The translations under genes and the position numbers were made by a program. Source: Streptomyces sp. MUM 2J (GTDB taxonomy: Bacteria; Actinomycetota; Actinomycetes; Streptomycetales; Streptomycetaceae). Taken from it: 64,000 nucleotides of DNA. Below, one piece after another: positions 10,379-19,150 of this stretch. A model generated the notes under the pieces. The model searched no databases. It was not told the origin of the DNA and worked only from the letters and a program-made list of their open reading frames with translations. Location of the stretch: positions 87,190 through 151,189 of the forward strand of contig NZ_JADWYM010000013.1 in the NCBI RefSeq assembly GCF_022414535.1, in the 5' to 3' direction. Numbering within the stretch: the stretch's first letter is position 1; every line of letters begins with the position of its first letter.

Positions 10379-11671
10379 ATGGCTGACGCGGCGTCGAGAC
10401 TGAAAGGCCTGATCGAACAGATGCTGGGAGCCCCGCTCCCGCTCCGCATCCGTGCATGGGACGGCTCGCAGTCGGGCCCGCCGGAGGCACCCGTGCTCGT
10501 CGTGCGGAACCGCCGGGCCCTGCGACGCCTGCTGTTCAAGCCGGGCGAGCTGGGGCTGGCACGGGCATGGGTGGCCGGTGACCTGGACGTCGAGGGCGAC
10601 CTGTACGACGCGCTCGACCGAATGGCCGGGCTGGTCTGGGAACGCGGAGAGGACGCCCGCACCCTGCGCCAGGCGCTGCGGGACCCCGAGGTACGGGCCG
10701 CCGTCCGCGGGCTCGTCCGGCTCGCCGGGCTTCCCCTGCCGCCCGCGCCGCCCGCCGAGGAGGTGCGCCGAGGGCGGGGCCACCTGCACACCCGGCGCAC
10801 CGACAAGCGCGCCATCAGCCACCACTACGACGTGGGCAACGACTTCTACGAGATCGTCCTCGGGCCGTCCATGGTGTACTCCTGCGCCTACTGGCCCGAC
10901 CCCGCCGGCACACTGGAGAACGCCCAGCGCGACAAGCTGGAACTCGTCTGCCGCAAACTGGACCTGAAGCCCGGTCAGCGGCTGCTGGACGTGGGCTGCG
11001 GCTGGGGCTCCATGGCCCTGCACGCCGCCCGCGAGCACGGGGTGAGCGTCGTCGGCATCACGCTCTCCCAGGAACAGGCCGCCTACGCCCGCAAGCGCGC
11101 CGCCGGCGAGGGGCTGACCGACCGGGTGGAGATCCGGGTGCAGGACTACCGGGACGTGCGCGACGGACCCTACGACGCCATCTCCTCGATCGGCATGGCC
11201 GAGCACGTCGGCGCGGAGCGGTACCTGGAGTACGCGCGGGGCCTGCACGGCCTGCTGGCCCCCGGGGGACGGCTCCTGAACCACCAGATCGCCCGCCGTC
11301 CCCAGCACGACGAAACGGCCTACGACGTGGACGCCTTCATCGACGCCTACGTCTTCCCCGACGGTGAGCTCCAACCCCTCGGCACGACCGTCACCCAGCT
11401 GGAGCGCGCCGGGTTCGAGGTGCGCGACGTGGAGGCGGTCCGCGAGCACTACGCCCTCACCCTGCGCCGCTGGGTGGCCAACCTGGAGTCCGCCTGGGAG
11501 CCGGCCGCGCGGTCGGCCGGCGCCGGACGGGCCCGGGTGTGGCGCCTGTACATGGCGGCCTCCGCGCTGGCCTTCGAACACAACCGCATCGGCGTCAACC
11601 AGGTCCTCGCCGTGCGGACCCCGGAGCCGGGTGCCTCCGGGATGCCGCTGCGGGCCCGTACCTGGGCCTGA
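10379..11671 (+). CDS. cyclopropane-fatty-acyl-phospholipid synthase family methyltransferase
   Basis: 430-residue SAM-dependent enzyme of the CFA/mycolic-acid cyclopropane synthase family, which adds a methylene or methyl group to unsaturated acyl chains of membrane lipids. The N-terminal domain (1-140) is the family's lipid-binding part. Then come H-H-Y-D-V-G-N-D-F-Y, the Y-S-C-A-Y-W segment and SAM motif I L-L-D-V-G-C-G-W-G-S (202-211). The Q-x-Y-R-D-V and S-I-G-M-A-E-H-V-G segments follow. The ATG at 10379 is 8 nt after GGAGG. Monocistronic: terminators lie on both sides. Confidence 0.9.
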   Translation: MADAASRLKGLIEQMLGAPLPLRIRAWDGSQSGPPEAPVLVVRNRRALRRLLFKPGELGLARAWVAGDLDVEGDLYDALDRMAGLVWERGEDARTLRQALRDPEVRAAVRGLVRLAGLPLPPAPPAEEVRRGRGHLHTRRTDKRAISHHYDVGNDFYEIVLGPSMVYSCAYWPDPAGTLENAQRDKLELVCRKLDLKPGQRLLDVGCGWGSMALHAAREHGVSVVGITLSQEQAAYARKRAAGEGLTDRVEIRVQDYRDVRDGPYDAISSIGMAEHVGAERYLEYARGLHGLLAPGGRLLNHQIARRPQHDETAYDVDAFIDAYVFPDGELQPLGTTVTQLERAGFEVRDVEAVREHYALTLRRWVANLESAWEPAARSAGAGRARVWRLYMAASALAFEHNRIGVNQVLAVRTPEPGASGMPLRARTWA

Positions 11672-11677
11672 CCGCGC

Positions 11678-11710
11678 CGGGGCTCCGTCCGCTCGCGGAA
11701 CGGAGCCCCG
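11678..11710. terminator. bidirectional terminator between cfa-like gene and ABC permease
   Basis: CGGGGCTCCGT (11678-11688) and ACGGAGCCCCG (11700-11710) form an 11-bp stem between two convergent genes. Confidence 0.85.
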
Positions 11711-11724
11711 CCGGGCGGGTGCGG

Positions 11725-14256
11725 TCACTCCGCGTTGATCGCCCGGAGCATGTTCAGGCGCGCCGCGCGCCGGGCGGGCCACAGGGCCGCCAGGACCCCG
11801 ACCACCCCCGCCAGCAGCAGGAAGAGGGCCATCCGGCCCCAGGGCAGGACCAGCTCGTACGTCGGCATCTTCGCGCCGAGCAGTTCACCGGCCGCCCAGC
11901 CGAAGAACACGCCCAGGCCGATGCCGAGCACCCCGCCGAACAGGGAGATCACCAGCGACTCCAGGCGCACCATCCGCTTGATGCCCCGGCGGTCCAGACC
12001 GATCGCCCGCAGCATGCCGATCTCCTGGGAGCGTTCGAAGACCGACATCGCCAGCGTGTTGATCACGCCGAGGACCGCGACGATCACCGCCATCGCGAGC
12101 AGGCCGTAGAGCATGTTCAGCATCAGGGTGAACATCTGGGCGATGTCGTCGGAGACGTCCTTCCTGTCCTGGATCAGGATCGCCGGATTGGTGCCGAGGG
12201 CCTTCGCCAGCCGGTCCTTCGTCGCGTCCGAGGCGCCGCTCGCCGTCTTCACCATCACCCGCATGTCGCCGGCCGCCTGCTCCTGGTGCGGGGCGAGCGT
12301 GGCGGTGTCGAGCAGGATGCCGTGGATCATCTCGTTGCCGCGGTACACACCGGCCACCGTCAGCCGCTGTGCCGCACCGTCGGCGTAGTGGAGCGTGAAG
12401 GCCGAACCGGCCCGCCAGCCGTGCTGCTCGGCGGTGCCGTCGTCGACCACGACGCGCGTGCCGCCGATCGTGAAGGAGCCGTCGTCCACCGGCAGGTCGG
12501 TGAGCGTGCCGAAGGCGGCACCGTCGACGCCGGTCAGGAACTCGGTCCCGCCGTCGATCCGGGAGAGCGCGTTGCGCATCGGGCTGGTGGCGGTGACGCC
12601 CTCGGCCGTGCTCAGCGTCCTGCCGACCTCCTGCGACAGGCCGTTGCCGTTGGCCATGGAGACGACGTAGTCCGCGCGGATCGCCTCGGAGGCCATCCTG
12701 TCGACGGACGTCTGGAGGCTGCCCGCCATCACCGTCATCCCGGTGATCAGGGTCAGACCGATCATCAGCGCGGAGGCGGTGGCGGCCGTGCGGCGCGGGT
12801 TGCGCACCGAGTTCTGCCGGGCGAGCCGCCCGGACACGCCGAACACACGCAGCACCGGCGCGGCAGCCGCGATCAGCGGACGGGACAGCAGCGGCGTCAG
12901 CACGAAGACGCCGATGATCAGCAGGACGGCGCCGACCGCCATGGGAGCCTGGCCGCTGTCGCCGCCCATGCCGGTCGCGGCCAGCACGACGGCCACGCCC
13001 GCGGCGGAGAACAGGGCGCCGACGCTGTTGCGCAGCACCAGCGACCTGGTGGTCGCCGCGGCGTGGAGGCTGCTCATCGCGGCGACCGGGGGGATCTTCG
13101 CGGCACGGCGACCGGGCAGCCAGGCGGCCAGCACGGTGACGCCGACGCCGACGATCAGGGCCGCGGCGACGGTACCGGGCGTGACCACGAGGGGGCCCGC
13201 CGGGAGGTTCGCGCCGAGGGCGTCCATGAGCACCTTCAGCAGGACGCCGATGCCGATGCCGGCGGCCAGACCGGTCACGCCGGCCACGGCGCCGACCACG
13301 AACGCCTCGACCAGCACCGACCGCGTCACCTGGCGCCGCGAGGCACCGACCGCGCGCAGCAGTGCCAGCTCCCTGGTGCGCTGGGCGACCAGCATGGTGA
13401 AGGTGTTGGCGATGATGAACGTGCCGACGAACAGGGCGATGCCGGCGAAGACCAGCAGACCGCGCTTGAGTCCGCTCATCGACGAGGCGATGATCTCGGC
13501 CTGGTCGTCGGCGAGCCGGCGGCCGGTGGTCGTCTCGACGGCGTCCTTCGGCAGCGCCCGGTCCAGGGCCGACTTCAGCGCGTCCTGGGAGGTGCCGGAG
13601 GCGGCCCTGACGTCGATCTCGTCGTAGGTGCCCGTCTTGCCGAACAGTTGCTGCGCGGTGGCCGTGTCGAACAGGACGAGGCTGCCGCCGGCGGCCACGT
13701 TGCCGTCGTCGGTGGTGAAGACACCGGCGACGGTGGGGGTCAGGACCGGCCCGTCGACGGAGACGCGCACGGTGTCGCCGACCTCGTACCCGGCGCGCCG
13801 GGCGGTCTCGGAGTCGATGAGCACCTCGCCCTTGCCGGACGGGGCGTGGCCGCCGACGAGTGGGTACCGCGGGTCTTCGGTGCCCCAGTAGTTGCCGCCC
13901 TGGGACTGGAAGCCGCCACCGATCAGCCGGCCGTCCTTGTCGGCGATCGCGGTGAAGCCGTTGACGACGCCGATCGCGGAGGCCGCGCCGTGAACCGCGG
14001 CGCTCCGGTCGAGCAGCGCCTGGGTCAGCTCGGGCGCCCTGCCGACGGTGTCGCCCTCGGACGCCCGGGCCCGCGCCCGTACGGCGACGTCGACCTGGTC
14101 GAAGCCCTTGGCGGAGCTGTTCTGCAGGGCGCGGGAGAGGGTGTTGGTGAAGACCAGCGTCCCCGAGACGAACGCGACGCCGAGCATGACGGCGAGCACG
14201 GTCATCAGCAGGCGGGCCTTGTGCGCGAGGACGTTGCGCAGTGCGGTGCGGAACAT
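11725..14256 (-). CDS. ABC transporter permease with two FtsX domains (MacB/LolC type)
   Basis: 843-residue integral membrane protein. The order is an N-terminal transmembrane helix (about 13-35), a MacB-like extracellular domain, three helices forming the first FtsX domain (about 265-390), a short linker with further helices, a second extracellular domain, and a second FtsX domain at the C-terminus ending A-L-W-P-A-R-R-A-A. Such proteins couple ATP hydrolysis to extracellular work such as lipoprotein or peptide release rather than transport through the bilayer. Its ATG overlaps the stop of the ATPase gene by 1 nt, so the two form an operon. Substrate unknown. Confidence 0.93.
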   Translation of the reverse strand: MFRTALRNVLAHKARLLMTVLAVMLGVAFVSGTLVFTNTLSRALQNSSAKGFDQVDVAVRARARASEGDTVGRAPELTQALLDRSAAVHGAASAIGVVNGFTAIADKDGRLIGGGFQSQGGNYWGTEDPRYPLVGGHAPSGKGEVLIDSETARRAGYEVGDTVRVSVDGPVLTPTVAGVFTTDDGNVAAGGSLVLFDTATAQQLFGKTGTYDEIDVRAASGTSQDALKSALDRALPKDAVETTTGRRLADDQAEIIASSMSGLKRGLLVFAGIALFVGTFIIANTFTMLVAQRTRELALLRAVGASRRQVTRSVLVEAFVVGAVAGVTGLAAGIGIGVLLKVLMDALGANLPAGPLVVTPGTVAAALIVGVGVTVLAAWLPGRRAAKIPPVAAMSSLHAAATTRSLVLRNSVGALFSAAGVAVVLAATGMGGDSGQAPMAVGAVLLIIGVFVLTPLLSRPLIAAAAPVLRVFGVSGRLARQNSVRNPRRTAATASALMIGLTLITGMTVMAGSLQTSVDRMASEAIRADYVVSMANGNGLSQEVGRTLSTAEGVTATSPMRNALSRIDGGTEFLTGVDGAAFGTLTDLPVDDGSFTIGGTRVVVDDGTAEQHGWRAGSAFTLHYADGAAQRLTVAGVYRGNEMIHGILLDTATLAPHQEQAAGDMRVMVKTASGASDATKDRLAKALGTNPAILIQDRKDVSDDIAQMFTLMLNMLYGLLAMAVIVAVLGVINTLAMSVFERSQEIGMLRAIGLDRRGIKRMVRLESLVISLFGGVLGIGLGVFFGWAAGELLGAKMPTYELVLPWGRMALFLLLAGVVGVLAALWPARRAARLNMLRAINAE

Positions 14257-15029
14257 CAGCTGGTGCGGCCCTTCGCGTCGAACTGCTTCATGAAGTCCAG
14301 GACGGTGTCCGCGGTGGGCCGGATCATCTCGTCGACGATGCGGCCGTCGGCGAGGAAGACGACCCGGTCGGCGTAGGCCGCTGCCACCGGGTCGTGGGTC
14401 ACCATGACCACCGTCTGGTCCAGTTCGCGTACGGAGTTGCGCAGGAAGCCGAGAACCTCGGCGCCGGAGCGGGAGTCGAGGTTTCCGGTCGGCTCGTCAC
14501 CGAAGATGATGTCCGGCTTGGCGGCGAGGGCGCGGGCGACGGCGACGCGCTGCTGCTGGCCGCCGGAGAGCTGGGAGGGCCGGTGGCTCAGGCGCCCGGA
14601 CAGGCCGACCATCCCGATCACCGTCTCCAGCCACTGCTGGTCCGGCCTGCGGCCGGCGATGTCCATGGGCAGGGTGATGTTCTCCAACGCGGTCAGCGTC
14701 GGCAGCAGGTTGAACGCCTGGAAGATGAAGCCGATCTTGTCGCGGCGCAACTTGGTGAGCTGCCGGTCCTTCAGCGAGCCCAGCTCGGTGTCGCCGATGC
14801 GCACCGAACCGGAGGAGAAGCTGTCCAGCCCGGCCACGCAGTGCATGAGCGTGGACTTGCCGGAGCCGGACGGGCCCATGATGGCGGTGAACTCGGCTTG
14901 CCGGAACTCGACGGAGACCCGGTCGAGGGCGACCACCTGGGTCTCGCCCTGGCCGTAGATCTTGGACAGGTCCGTGGCTCGGGCGGCCACGGTGGCCGCG
15001 GTCCGGCCGGCGACGGGTGTGGTGGTCAC
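14256..15029 (-). CDS. ABC transporter ATP-binding protein (MacB/LolD type)
   Basis: 257-residue nucleotide-binding subunit for the permease encoded next. Walker A G-P-S-G-S-G-K-S-T (52-60), Q-loop F-Q-A-F-N-L-L, signature L-S-G-G-Q (154-158), Walker B I-I-F-G-D-E-P (174-180), D-loop and H-loop V-T-H-D are all intact. AGGAG precedes the start. No regulator or lipoprotein gene is adjacent; bldA lies divergently 400 bp upstream. Confidence 0.95.
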   Translation of the reverse strand: MTTTPVAGRTAATVAARATDLSKIYGQGETQVVALDRVSVEFRQAEFTAIMGPSGSGKSTLMHCVAGLDSFSSGSVRIGDTELGSLKDRQLTKLRRDKIGFIFQAFNLLPTLTALENITLPMDIAGRRPDQQWLETVIGMVGLSGRLSHRPSQLSGGQQQRVAVARALAAKPDIIFGDEPTGNLDSRSGAEVLGFLRNSVRELDQTVVMVTHDPVAAAYADRVVFLADGRIVDEMIRPTADTVLDFMKQFDAKGRTS

Positions 15030-15445
15030 GGGAAGGCGCTCCTAGCGGTACGACGGTCGGGTGAAGGGGACGCGATCCATCGTTCCGGCCGTGCGCCGCC
15101 GTGGAGTCAGCCGCTGTTCCGGTTCCCGGGGCAGACTCCGGTCGGACCCCGCTGGGCCGTGTCATACCTGGGGATGACGCCCGCCCCCGAGGACCGTCGG
15201 CCGGACGGCCGACGCGCGTGGTGTGTCGATAACAGGGGGAGCAACCTTGTTCGGACGGTGAAATTCCGTCATTCCGTACGTGCGGTGGTCCGTCACGCGC
15301 AAGGCTGCTGGCAAGTGCGGACGGCCTGTTCCACTGGCTGATGCACCCTCAGACGCCAATAAAATAAGACAACATCGGGTCGCCCATCCGCTGTTCGGGG
15401 GACGTCTCCCGATAGGCTCGAATCTCGACGCGGAGCCCACGGCCT
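15030..15445. other. intergenic region between ABC operon and bldA
   Basis: No convincing gene. It holds an AT-rich patch (15356-15375) and, just before bldA, TAGGCT at 15413-15418, a likely -10 box for the tRNA transcript. No -35 of good quality is visible. Confidence 0.5.
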
Positions 15446-15529
15446 GCCCGGATGGTGGAATGCAGACACGGCGAGCTTAAACCTCGCTGCCCCTTCGCGG
15501 GCGTGCCGGTTCAAGTCCGGCTCCGGGCA
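15446..15529 (+). tRNA. bldA: tRNA-Leu(UAA), bldA
   Basis: The acceptor arm GCCCGGA (15446-15452) pairs with TCCGGGC (15522-15528), with discriminator A15529. The anticodon stem GCGAG/CTCGC encloses the loop CTTAAAC with anticodon TAA at 15478-15480. A long variable arm (GCCCCTTCGCGGGC region) marks a class II tRNA, and the T arm GCCGG-TTCAAGT-CCGGC is intact. The 3' CCA is not encoded. This is the only tRNA able to read the rare UUA codon efficiently in Streptomyces; loss gives the bald phenotype and blocks aerial growth and many antibiotics. The identification rests on the anticodon, the arm structure and close agreement with the known bldA sequence as remembered. Confidence 0.96.
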
Positions 15530-16005
15530 CATCCCCTGTCGGCCGTCACCCGGGGCGCCCCCCTTTTCTCCGCCTTTCCCGCTCTGCGAGCGCGCGTACG
15601 CCCGTGTCCTTCGTCACTCACCCATGGCGCCATTCGGGCCTCTCGTTCCTTTTGCTGTGATATGCGCAACTTCACCCCTTTCCTTCCCTGTCGGCTGCCA
15701 CGTGTCCCGTATCCCTTGCATGCCTCATGCCCCTTACCCGCGTCGCATGACTCTCGTGTCGCGCCGTCAAGTCCCCGTCGGTGTCCCTGCCTCGGGCGGT
15801 CGCCCCGCCGGGTGATCTCCGACCGGTTCCGGGCAGGTCGCAGGTTGGTCATGAAAGGCGGCGTCGATGGCCGGGAATCACCCGCGCGCGTAGCGTGTTG
15901 CCGAGCACGGCGAGGGAAAGATCCTCCCCAGGTAGTAGGGTCAGTCCTTTGCCTTTCCATTACCCTTGGGCCCAAGGCCACGCACGGTGGCCATGGAGGA
16001 GTGAG
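15530..16005. other. intergenic region downstream of bldA
   Basis: 475 nt without a convincing gene. TAGGGT at 15937-15942 may be a -10 box for the BI-1 gene. Just before that gene lie the 14-bp palindrome CCTTGGGCCCAAGG (15964-15977) and a hairpin GGCCAC/GTGGCC (15976-15992) abutting the ribosome binding site. Confidence 0.5.
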
Positions 16006-16917
16006 ATGAGGAGCAGAAACCCGGTCTTCTCGCGACGGGGGTTCAGCCGCGACAACGGCTACGCGGGCTTCAACGCCGCGCCGCAGGCCGGGGGTCCCGC
16101 TGTCGGCACCCAGGGCAACCCGTACGCGCAGGGCACCCCGTACGCCCAGCCGGCCGGCAACCCCTACGCGCAGAACCCTTACGCCCAGCAGGGCGTGCAG
16201 CCCGGCGCCCCCCAGGCACCGGTCACCACCGCGGGCCGTATGACGATGGACGACGTCGTCATGCGCACCGCGTCCACGCTCGGCGTGCTCATCCTCACGG
16301 CGGCGCTCTCCTGGGCGCTGCTGCCGGTCGACGAGGCCAACATCGGCCGCTCGTACGGCATCGGGATCGGCGCCGCGCTGATCGGCATGGTCCTGGCGTT
16401 CGTCCAGTCCTTCAAGCGCACCGCGTCGCCCGCGCTGATCCTGACGTACGCCGCCTTCGAGGGTGTCTTCCTCGGCGTCATCTCCAACATCGTCGACACC
16501 CACATCGCGAGCGGCGCGGCCATGCAGGCCGTGATCGGCACGATGGCCGTGTTCGCCGCCGTCCTGGTCGCCTACAAGGCGGGCTGGATCCGCGTCAACC
16601 GCCGCTTCTACGGCTTCGTGATGGCCGCCGCCCTCGGCTTCGTCCTGCTGATGACGGTCAACATGCTGTTCGCCGTCTTCGGCGGCGGCGACGGCCTCGG
16701 CTTCCGCAGCGGCGCGCTCGGCGTGGTCTTCGGCATCATCGGCATCATCCTCGGCGCCTGCTTCCTGGCCCTGGACTTCAAGCAGGTCGAGGACGGCATC
16801 GCCTACGGCGCGCCGCGCGAGGAGGCCTGGCTGGCCGCCTTCGGCCTGACGGTGACGCTGGTGTGGATCTACATGGAGTTCCTGAGGATCATCGCGATCC
16901 TCAACCAGAGCGACTAG
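16006..16917 (+). CDS. Bax inhibitor-1/YccA family membrane protein
   Basis: 303-residue integral membrane protein of the TMBIM family. The N-terminal 75 residues are soluble and carry repeated P-Y-A-Q units. Seven hydrophobic helices then span about 90-300, and the family's C-terminal region has the L-D-F-K-Q-V-E segment with a conserved Asp. Bacterial homologues are pH-sensitive calcium leak channels; the role in Streptomyces is unknown. The ATG at 16006 is preceded by GGAGGA with a 5-nt spacer. Confidence 0.88.
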   Translation: MRSRNPVFSRRGFSRDNGYAGFNAAPQAGGPAVGTQGNPYAQGTPYAQPAGNPYAQNPYAQQGVQPGAPQAPVTTAGRMTMDDVVMRTASTLGVLILTAALSWALLPVDEANIGRSYGIGIGAALIGMVLAFVQSFKRTASPALILTYAAFEGVFLGVISNIVDTHIASGAAMQAVIGTMAVFAAVLVAYKAGWIRVNRRFYGFVMAAALGFVLLMTVNMLFAVFGGGDGLGFRSGALGVVFGIIGIILGACFLALDFKQVEDGIAYGAPREEAWLAAFGLTVTLVWIYMEFLRIIAILNQSD

Positions 16918-16939
16918 CCGCACGGCGGTCGACGGGCGA

Positions 16940-16968
16940 AGGGCCCCGGGTCTCGTACCCGGGGCCCT
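16940..16968 (+). terminator. perfect 12-bp terminator after the BI-1 gene
   Basis: AGGGCCCCGGGT (16940-16951), loop CTCGT, ACCCGGGGCCCT (16957-16968), starting 22 nt after the stop. Confidence 0.85.
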
Positions 16969-17168
16969 CGTCGTGTGCCTCGTTCCGTCGCCGGCGGTCA
17001 CGCCGTCGCGACGGTCTCGCCCCGGTGCCCGGGCGGGAAGCCGCCCGGGGTCGCGGCGGGCGACGTTCGCGCGTCAGGTCGGCGCGGGTGGGGGCACCTC
17101 CCACGCCCTTGGGGCGGTGGGGGAGCGTGCCGGGCGTCGCGACGGGGCGAACGTTTCCTGTCGCGGCA

Positions 17169-17393
17169 CTACAGCCTGCGCGCGGCCCTCCTCAGGTCGT
17201 ACTCGTGGATGATCGCCTTGGCGTGGCCGTACGCGAGGTTGTGCTCGTGCCGGAGCCAGCTGACCTTCTCCTCGAAGCGGAGGGCGGGGCCTTCTTCGAC
17301 GGTGCGCAGCCAGTCGGAGATCTCACGACCGGTGCAGTGGGGGATGCGGGCCAGGATATTGCGGTGGGTCTCCTCGGAGAGGACGTGGGACAT
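17169..17393 (-). CDS. DUF4287 domain-containing protein
   Basis: 74 residues. It shows the family pattern: an E-E-T-H-R-N-I-L-A-R-I-P helix, G-R-E-I-S-D-W-L, K-V-S-W-L-R-H-E-H-N-L and a C-terminal A-I-I-H-E-Y-D-L-R-R-A. Function unknown; it is common as a single-gene unit in actinobacteria. The ATG at 17393 is chosen because GGAGG precedes it by 6 nt; a further in-frame ATG at 17411 has no such site. Confidence 0.75.
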   Translation of the reverse strand: MSHVLSEETHRNILARIPHCTGREISDWLRTVEEGPALRFEEKVSWLRHEHNLAYGHAKAIIHEYDLRRAARRL

Positions 17394-17483
17394 CGGCGCC
17401 TCCGGACGCATGGGATGTAAGCCGGTCCTTCAGGTCACCGTGCCCGAGTGTTCCCGTATTGGCAACAGTCCCGATGCGACGCG

Positions 17484-17489
17484 TAGGCT
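17484..17489 (+). promoter_or_regulatory. -10 box of a leaderless transcript
   Basis: TAGGCT ends 6 nt before the GTG at 17496, and TTGGCA at 17459-17464 can serve as -35 (19-nt spacing). No Shine-Dalgarno is present, so the mRNA probably starts at or next to the start codon. Confidence 0.55.
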
Positions 17490-17495
17490 CGCGCC

Positions 17496-17816
17496 GTGGT
17501 TGACGTGGTTGATACGACGCCCCTGACCCGTGCGGTGGAGCTCTTCGCCGACCGGCTGAGAGCCGCACCGCAGAGCCGTCTGCAGCGGGGTGCCGCGGCG
17601 GAGGCCCTGGAGCTGGCCCGGGAACTGGCCCGGTGGTCCCAGCGTGCCGAGTCTCCCGGGGCGGAGCCCCGGGAGATGCCGGACGCGGGGATGTTCGCGG
17701 CGGCCGACCAAGTGACCGTCGCCGGGCAGGACCTGGCGGTGGTGCTGGCGAGTGGGGCCGAGGTCGCCGAAGCCGTGCGGCTGGTCGAGGAGGCCCAGGT
17801 GCGGGCCGGTATCTGA
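17496..17816 (+). CDS. small conserved hypothetical protein
   Basis: 106 residues, almost entirely alpha-helical by composition (many Ala, Leu, Glu, Arg), soluble and acidic, with no signal peptide or known motif. Coding bias is typical of the host. The GTG start has no Shine-Dalgarno but sits 6 nt after a -10-like TAGGCT, consistent with leaderless translation. Function not recognised. Confidence 0.7.
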   Translation: MVDVVDTTPLTRAVELFADRLRAAPQSRLQRGAAAEALELARELARWSQRAESPGAEPREMPDAGMFAAADQVTVAGQDLAVVLASGAEVAEAVRLVEEAQVRAGI

Positions 17817-17983
17817 GGCCGCCCGGCTCGGCGGGGGCCCCTCCACCCGCCGCCCCGGGATCCGTGACACGGCTCCCGGCGCCTGCTGAGGGCCCGTCAG
17901 CGGGACGGGGGCGGGAGCGGCTCCCGGGCACGGGCTGTGTCTCCCGTCCCGGCGCAGGGCGCCGCAGACCGGCCGGGGCGGCC

Positions 17984-18823
17984 CTAAAGGCTCGCGATCA
18001 CCCGGTCGGCCAGGATGTAGACGTTCTCCTCCCCGCACGCGAACGTCAGCGTGTAGGCGCCGGAGATCCCCGAACCGCCCAGGAGGTACGGCGCCTCGCC
18101 CGCGGTGAGCGCGGTCGACAGGCGTTCGGCGGTCTCCCGGTGCCCCGGGGTCATGCAGAGGGTGGTGCCGTCGGCGAAGACGTAGACGTCGAGGGTGCCG
18201 AGCGGGCCGGGGCGGACGTCGGTCAGCTCGACACGGCCGGCGGCGAGGTCCTCAAGCGTGGTGACGGTGCGATCGTGGTCGTTGACGACCGGTGACTGCA
18301 CCGGGACGAAGTCCGGGTGAGAGGGGTGGCGACGGCGTGCCGCGGCCAGTTCGGGGGACTCCGTGGGAGTGCCTCCCTGGGCGTAGTCACGCGCGGAGAA
18401 CTCCTCGGCCTCCGTGCCCGGCTCGGCGACCGGCTCCAGACCCGTGAGATCCGCCTGCCGCGGCAGGAACAGCTCGCTGTCGGCCAGGCCCAGCAGGGAC
18501 GGCGCGTCGGACGCGTCACGGGCCTCCTGGGCGGCCCAGAAGGCGCGCGCCTCGGCCAGCTCGCGCTCCCGCTCCTCGGCGAGCGCCTCGGCCACGGCCA
18601 TGCGTATCTCGTCGGCGTCGGCCGTGGTGCGTGCGGCGGGCACGCGGCCCTGGGCCGCGGTGGCGTCGCTCCCGGCGTTCAGGCCGGTCTGCGCGTTCCC
18701 GGCGATCTGGACGTGCAGGGCGGCGACCTGCCGGCGCAGCAGTATGAGGGTGCGCAGGACGGCGACGCCCACGGCGCCGGTGGCGGCCGTGGTGACCAGC
18801 AAGGCGATCGGCATGGCGCTCAC
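17984..18823 (-). CDS. membrane-anchored hypothetical protein
   Basis: 279 residues. An N-terminal hydrophobic helix (about 5-28) is followed by a short basic segment. A coiled-coil-like Glu/Arg/Ala-rich region (about 72-105), a variable linker, and a C-terminal globular domain (about 200-279) follow. The globular domain contains the P-G-H-R-E-T-A-E and Y-L-L-G-G-S-G-I-S-G segments. The topology suggests a single-pass protein with a large cytoplasmic part. No family recognised. Confidence 0.75.
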   Translation of the reverse strand: MSAMPIALLVTTAATGAVGVAVLRTLILLRRQVAALHVQIAGNAQTGLNAGSDATAAQGRVPAARTTADADEIRMAVAEALAEERERELAEARAFWAAQEARDASDAPSLLGLADSELFLPRQADLTGLEPVAEPGTEAEEFSARDYAQGGTPTESPELAAARRRHPSHPDFVPVQSPVVNDHDRTVTTLEDLAAGRVELTDVRPGPLGTLDVYVFADGTTLCMTPGHRETAERLSTALTAGEAPYLLGGSGISGAYTLTFACGEENVYILADRVIASL

Positions 18824-18954
18824 TGACGTACTCCCGGTTCAAAGTCGACCCCCGACTTCCTACATCAGCTTGAAGGGCGGACTATCCAGCTGTCAGTGCG
18901 TAACGTCACGAAACGGGCGGGACTTCGGTCCTGGGGGTCGGTGGTACACATAGC

Positions 18955-18992
18955 TGACCTGCAAGTATCCCCCTGGAGGGGGATATAGGTCA
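18955..18992. repeat. two-part inverted repeat upstream of the membrane protein gene
   Basis: TGACCT (18955-18960) pairs with AGGTCA (18987-18992), and the inner TATCCCCCT (18966-18974) pairs with AGGGGGATA (18977-18985) around a 2-nt loop. It lies about 130 nt upstream of the minus-strand gene starting at 18823 and could be its operator or a leader structure. Confidence 0.5.
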
Positions 18993-19016
18993 CATCCTGG
19001 GGGAGATTGGATCACA

Positions 19017-19059
19017 GATCGGCCCGGCGTCCAGGTGTTTCCCGGACTCCGGGCCGATC
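19017..19059 (-). terminator. stem-loop downstream of the thiolase gene
   Basis: GATCGGCCCGG (19017-19027) and CCGGGCCGATC (19049-19059) form an 11-bp stem with a 21-nt loop, about 90 nt after the thiolase stop. Confidence 0.55.
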
Positions 19060-19150
19060 GGTCACGCCAGGTGCTATTGAGGTGACCGAGGGTTGGCCGG
19101 CCGAGGGGTCGGCCGACCGGGAAGACGGGGGGCGGCCGACCGCGAGGTGG

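Noticed and set aside
8456..11782. 1108-codon open frame on the minus strand
   Set aside because: It is the antisense shadow of ndh and the CFA-type gene; GC-rich DNA leaves such frames open. Both sense genes have clear motifs and correct third-base bias.
11539..14376. 945-codon open frame on the plus strand
   Set aside because: Antisense to the ABC permease; composition is dominated by Arg, Gly, His and Asp with no domain.
15293..15532. minus-strand frame covering bldA
   Set aside because: It spans the tRNA gene and has no protein-like composition.
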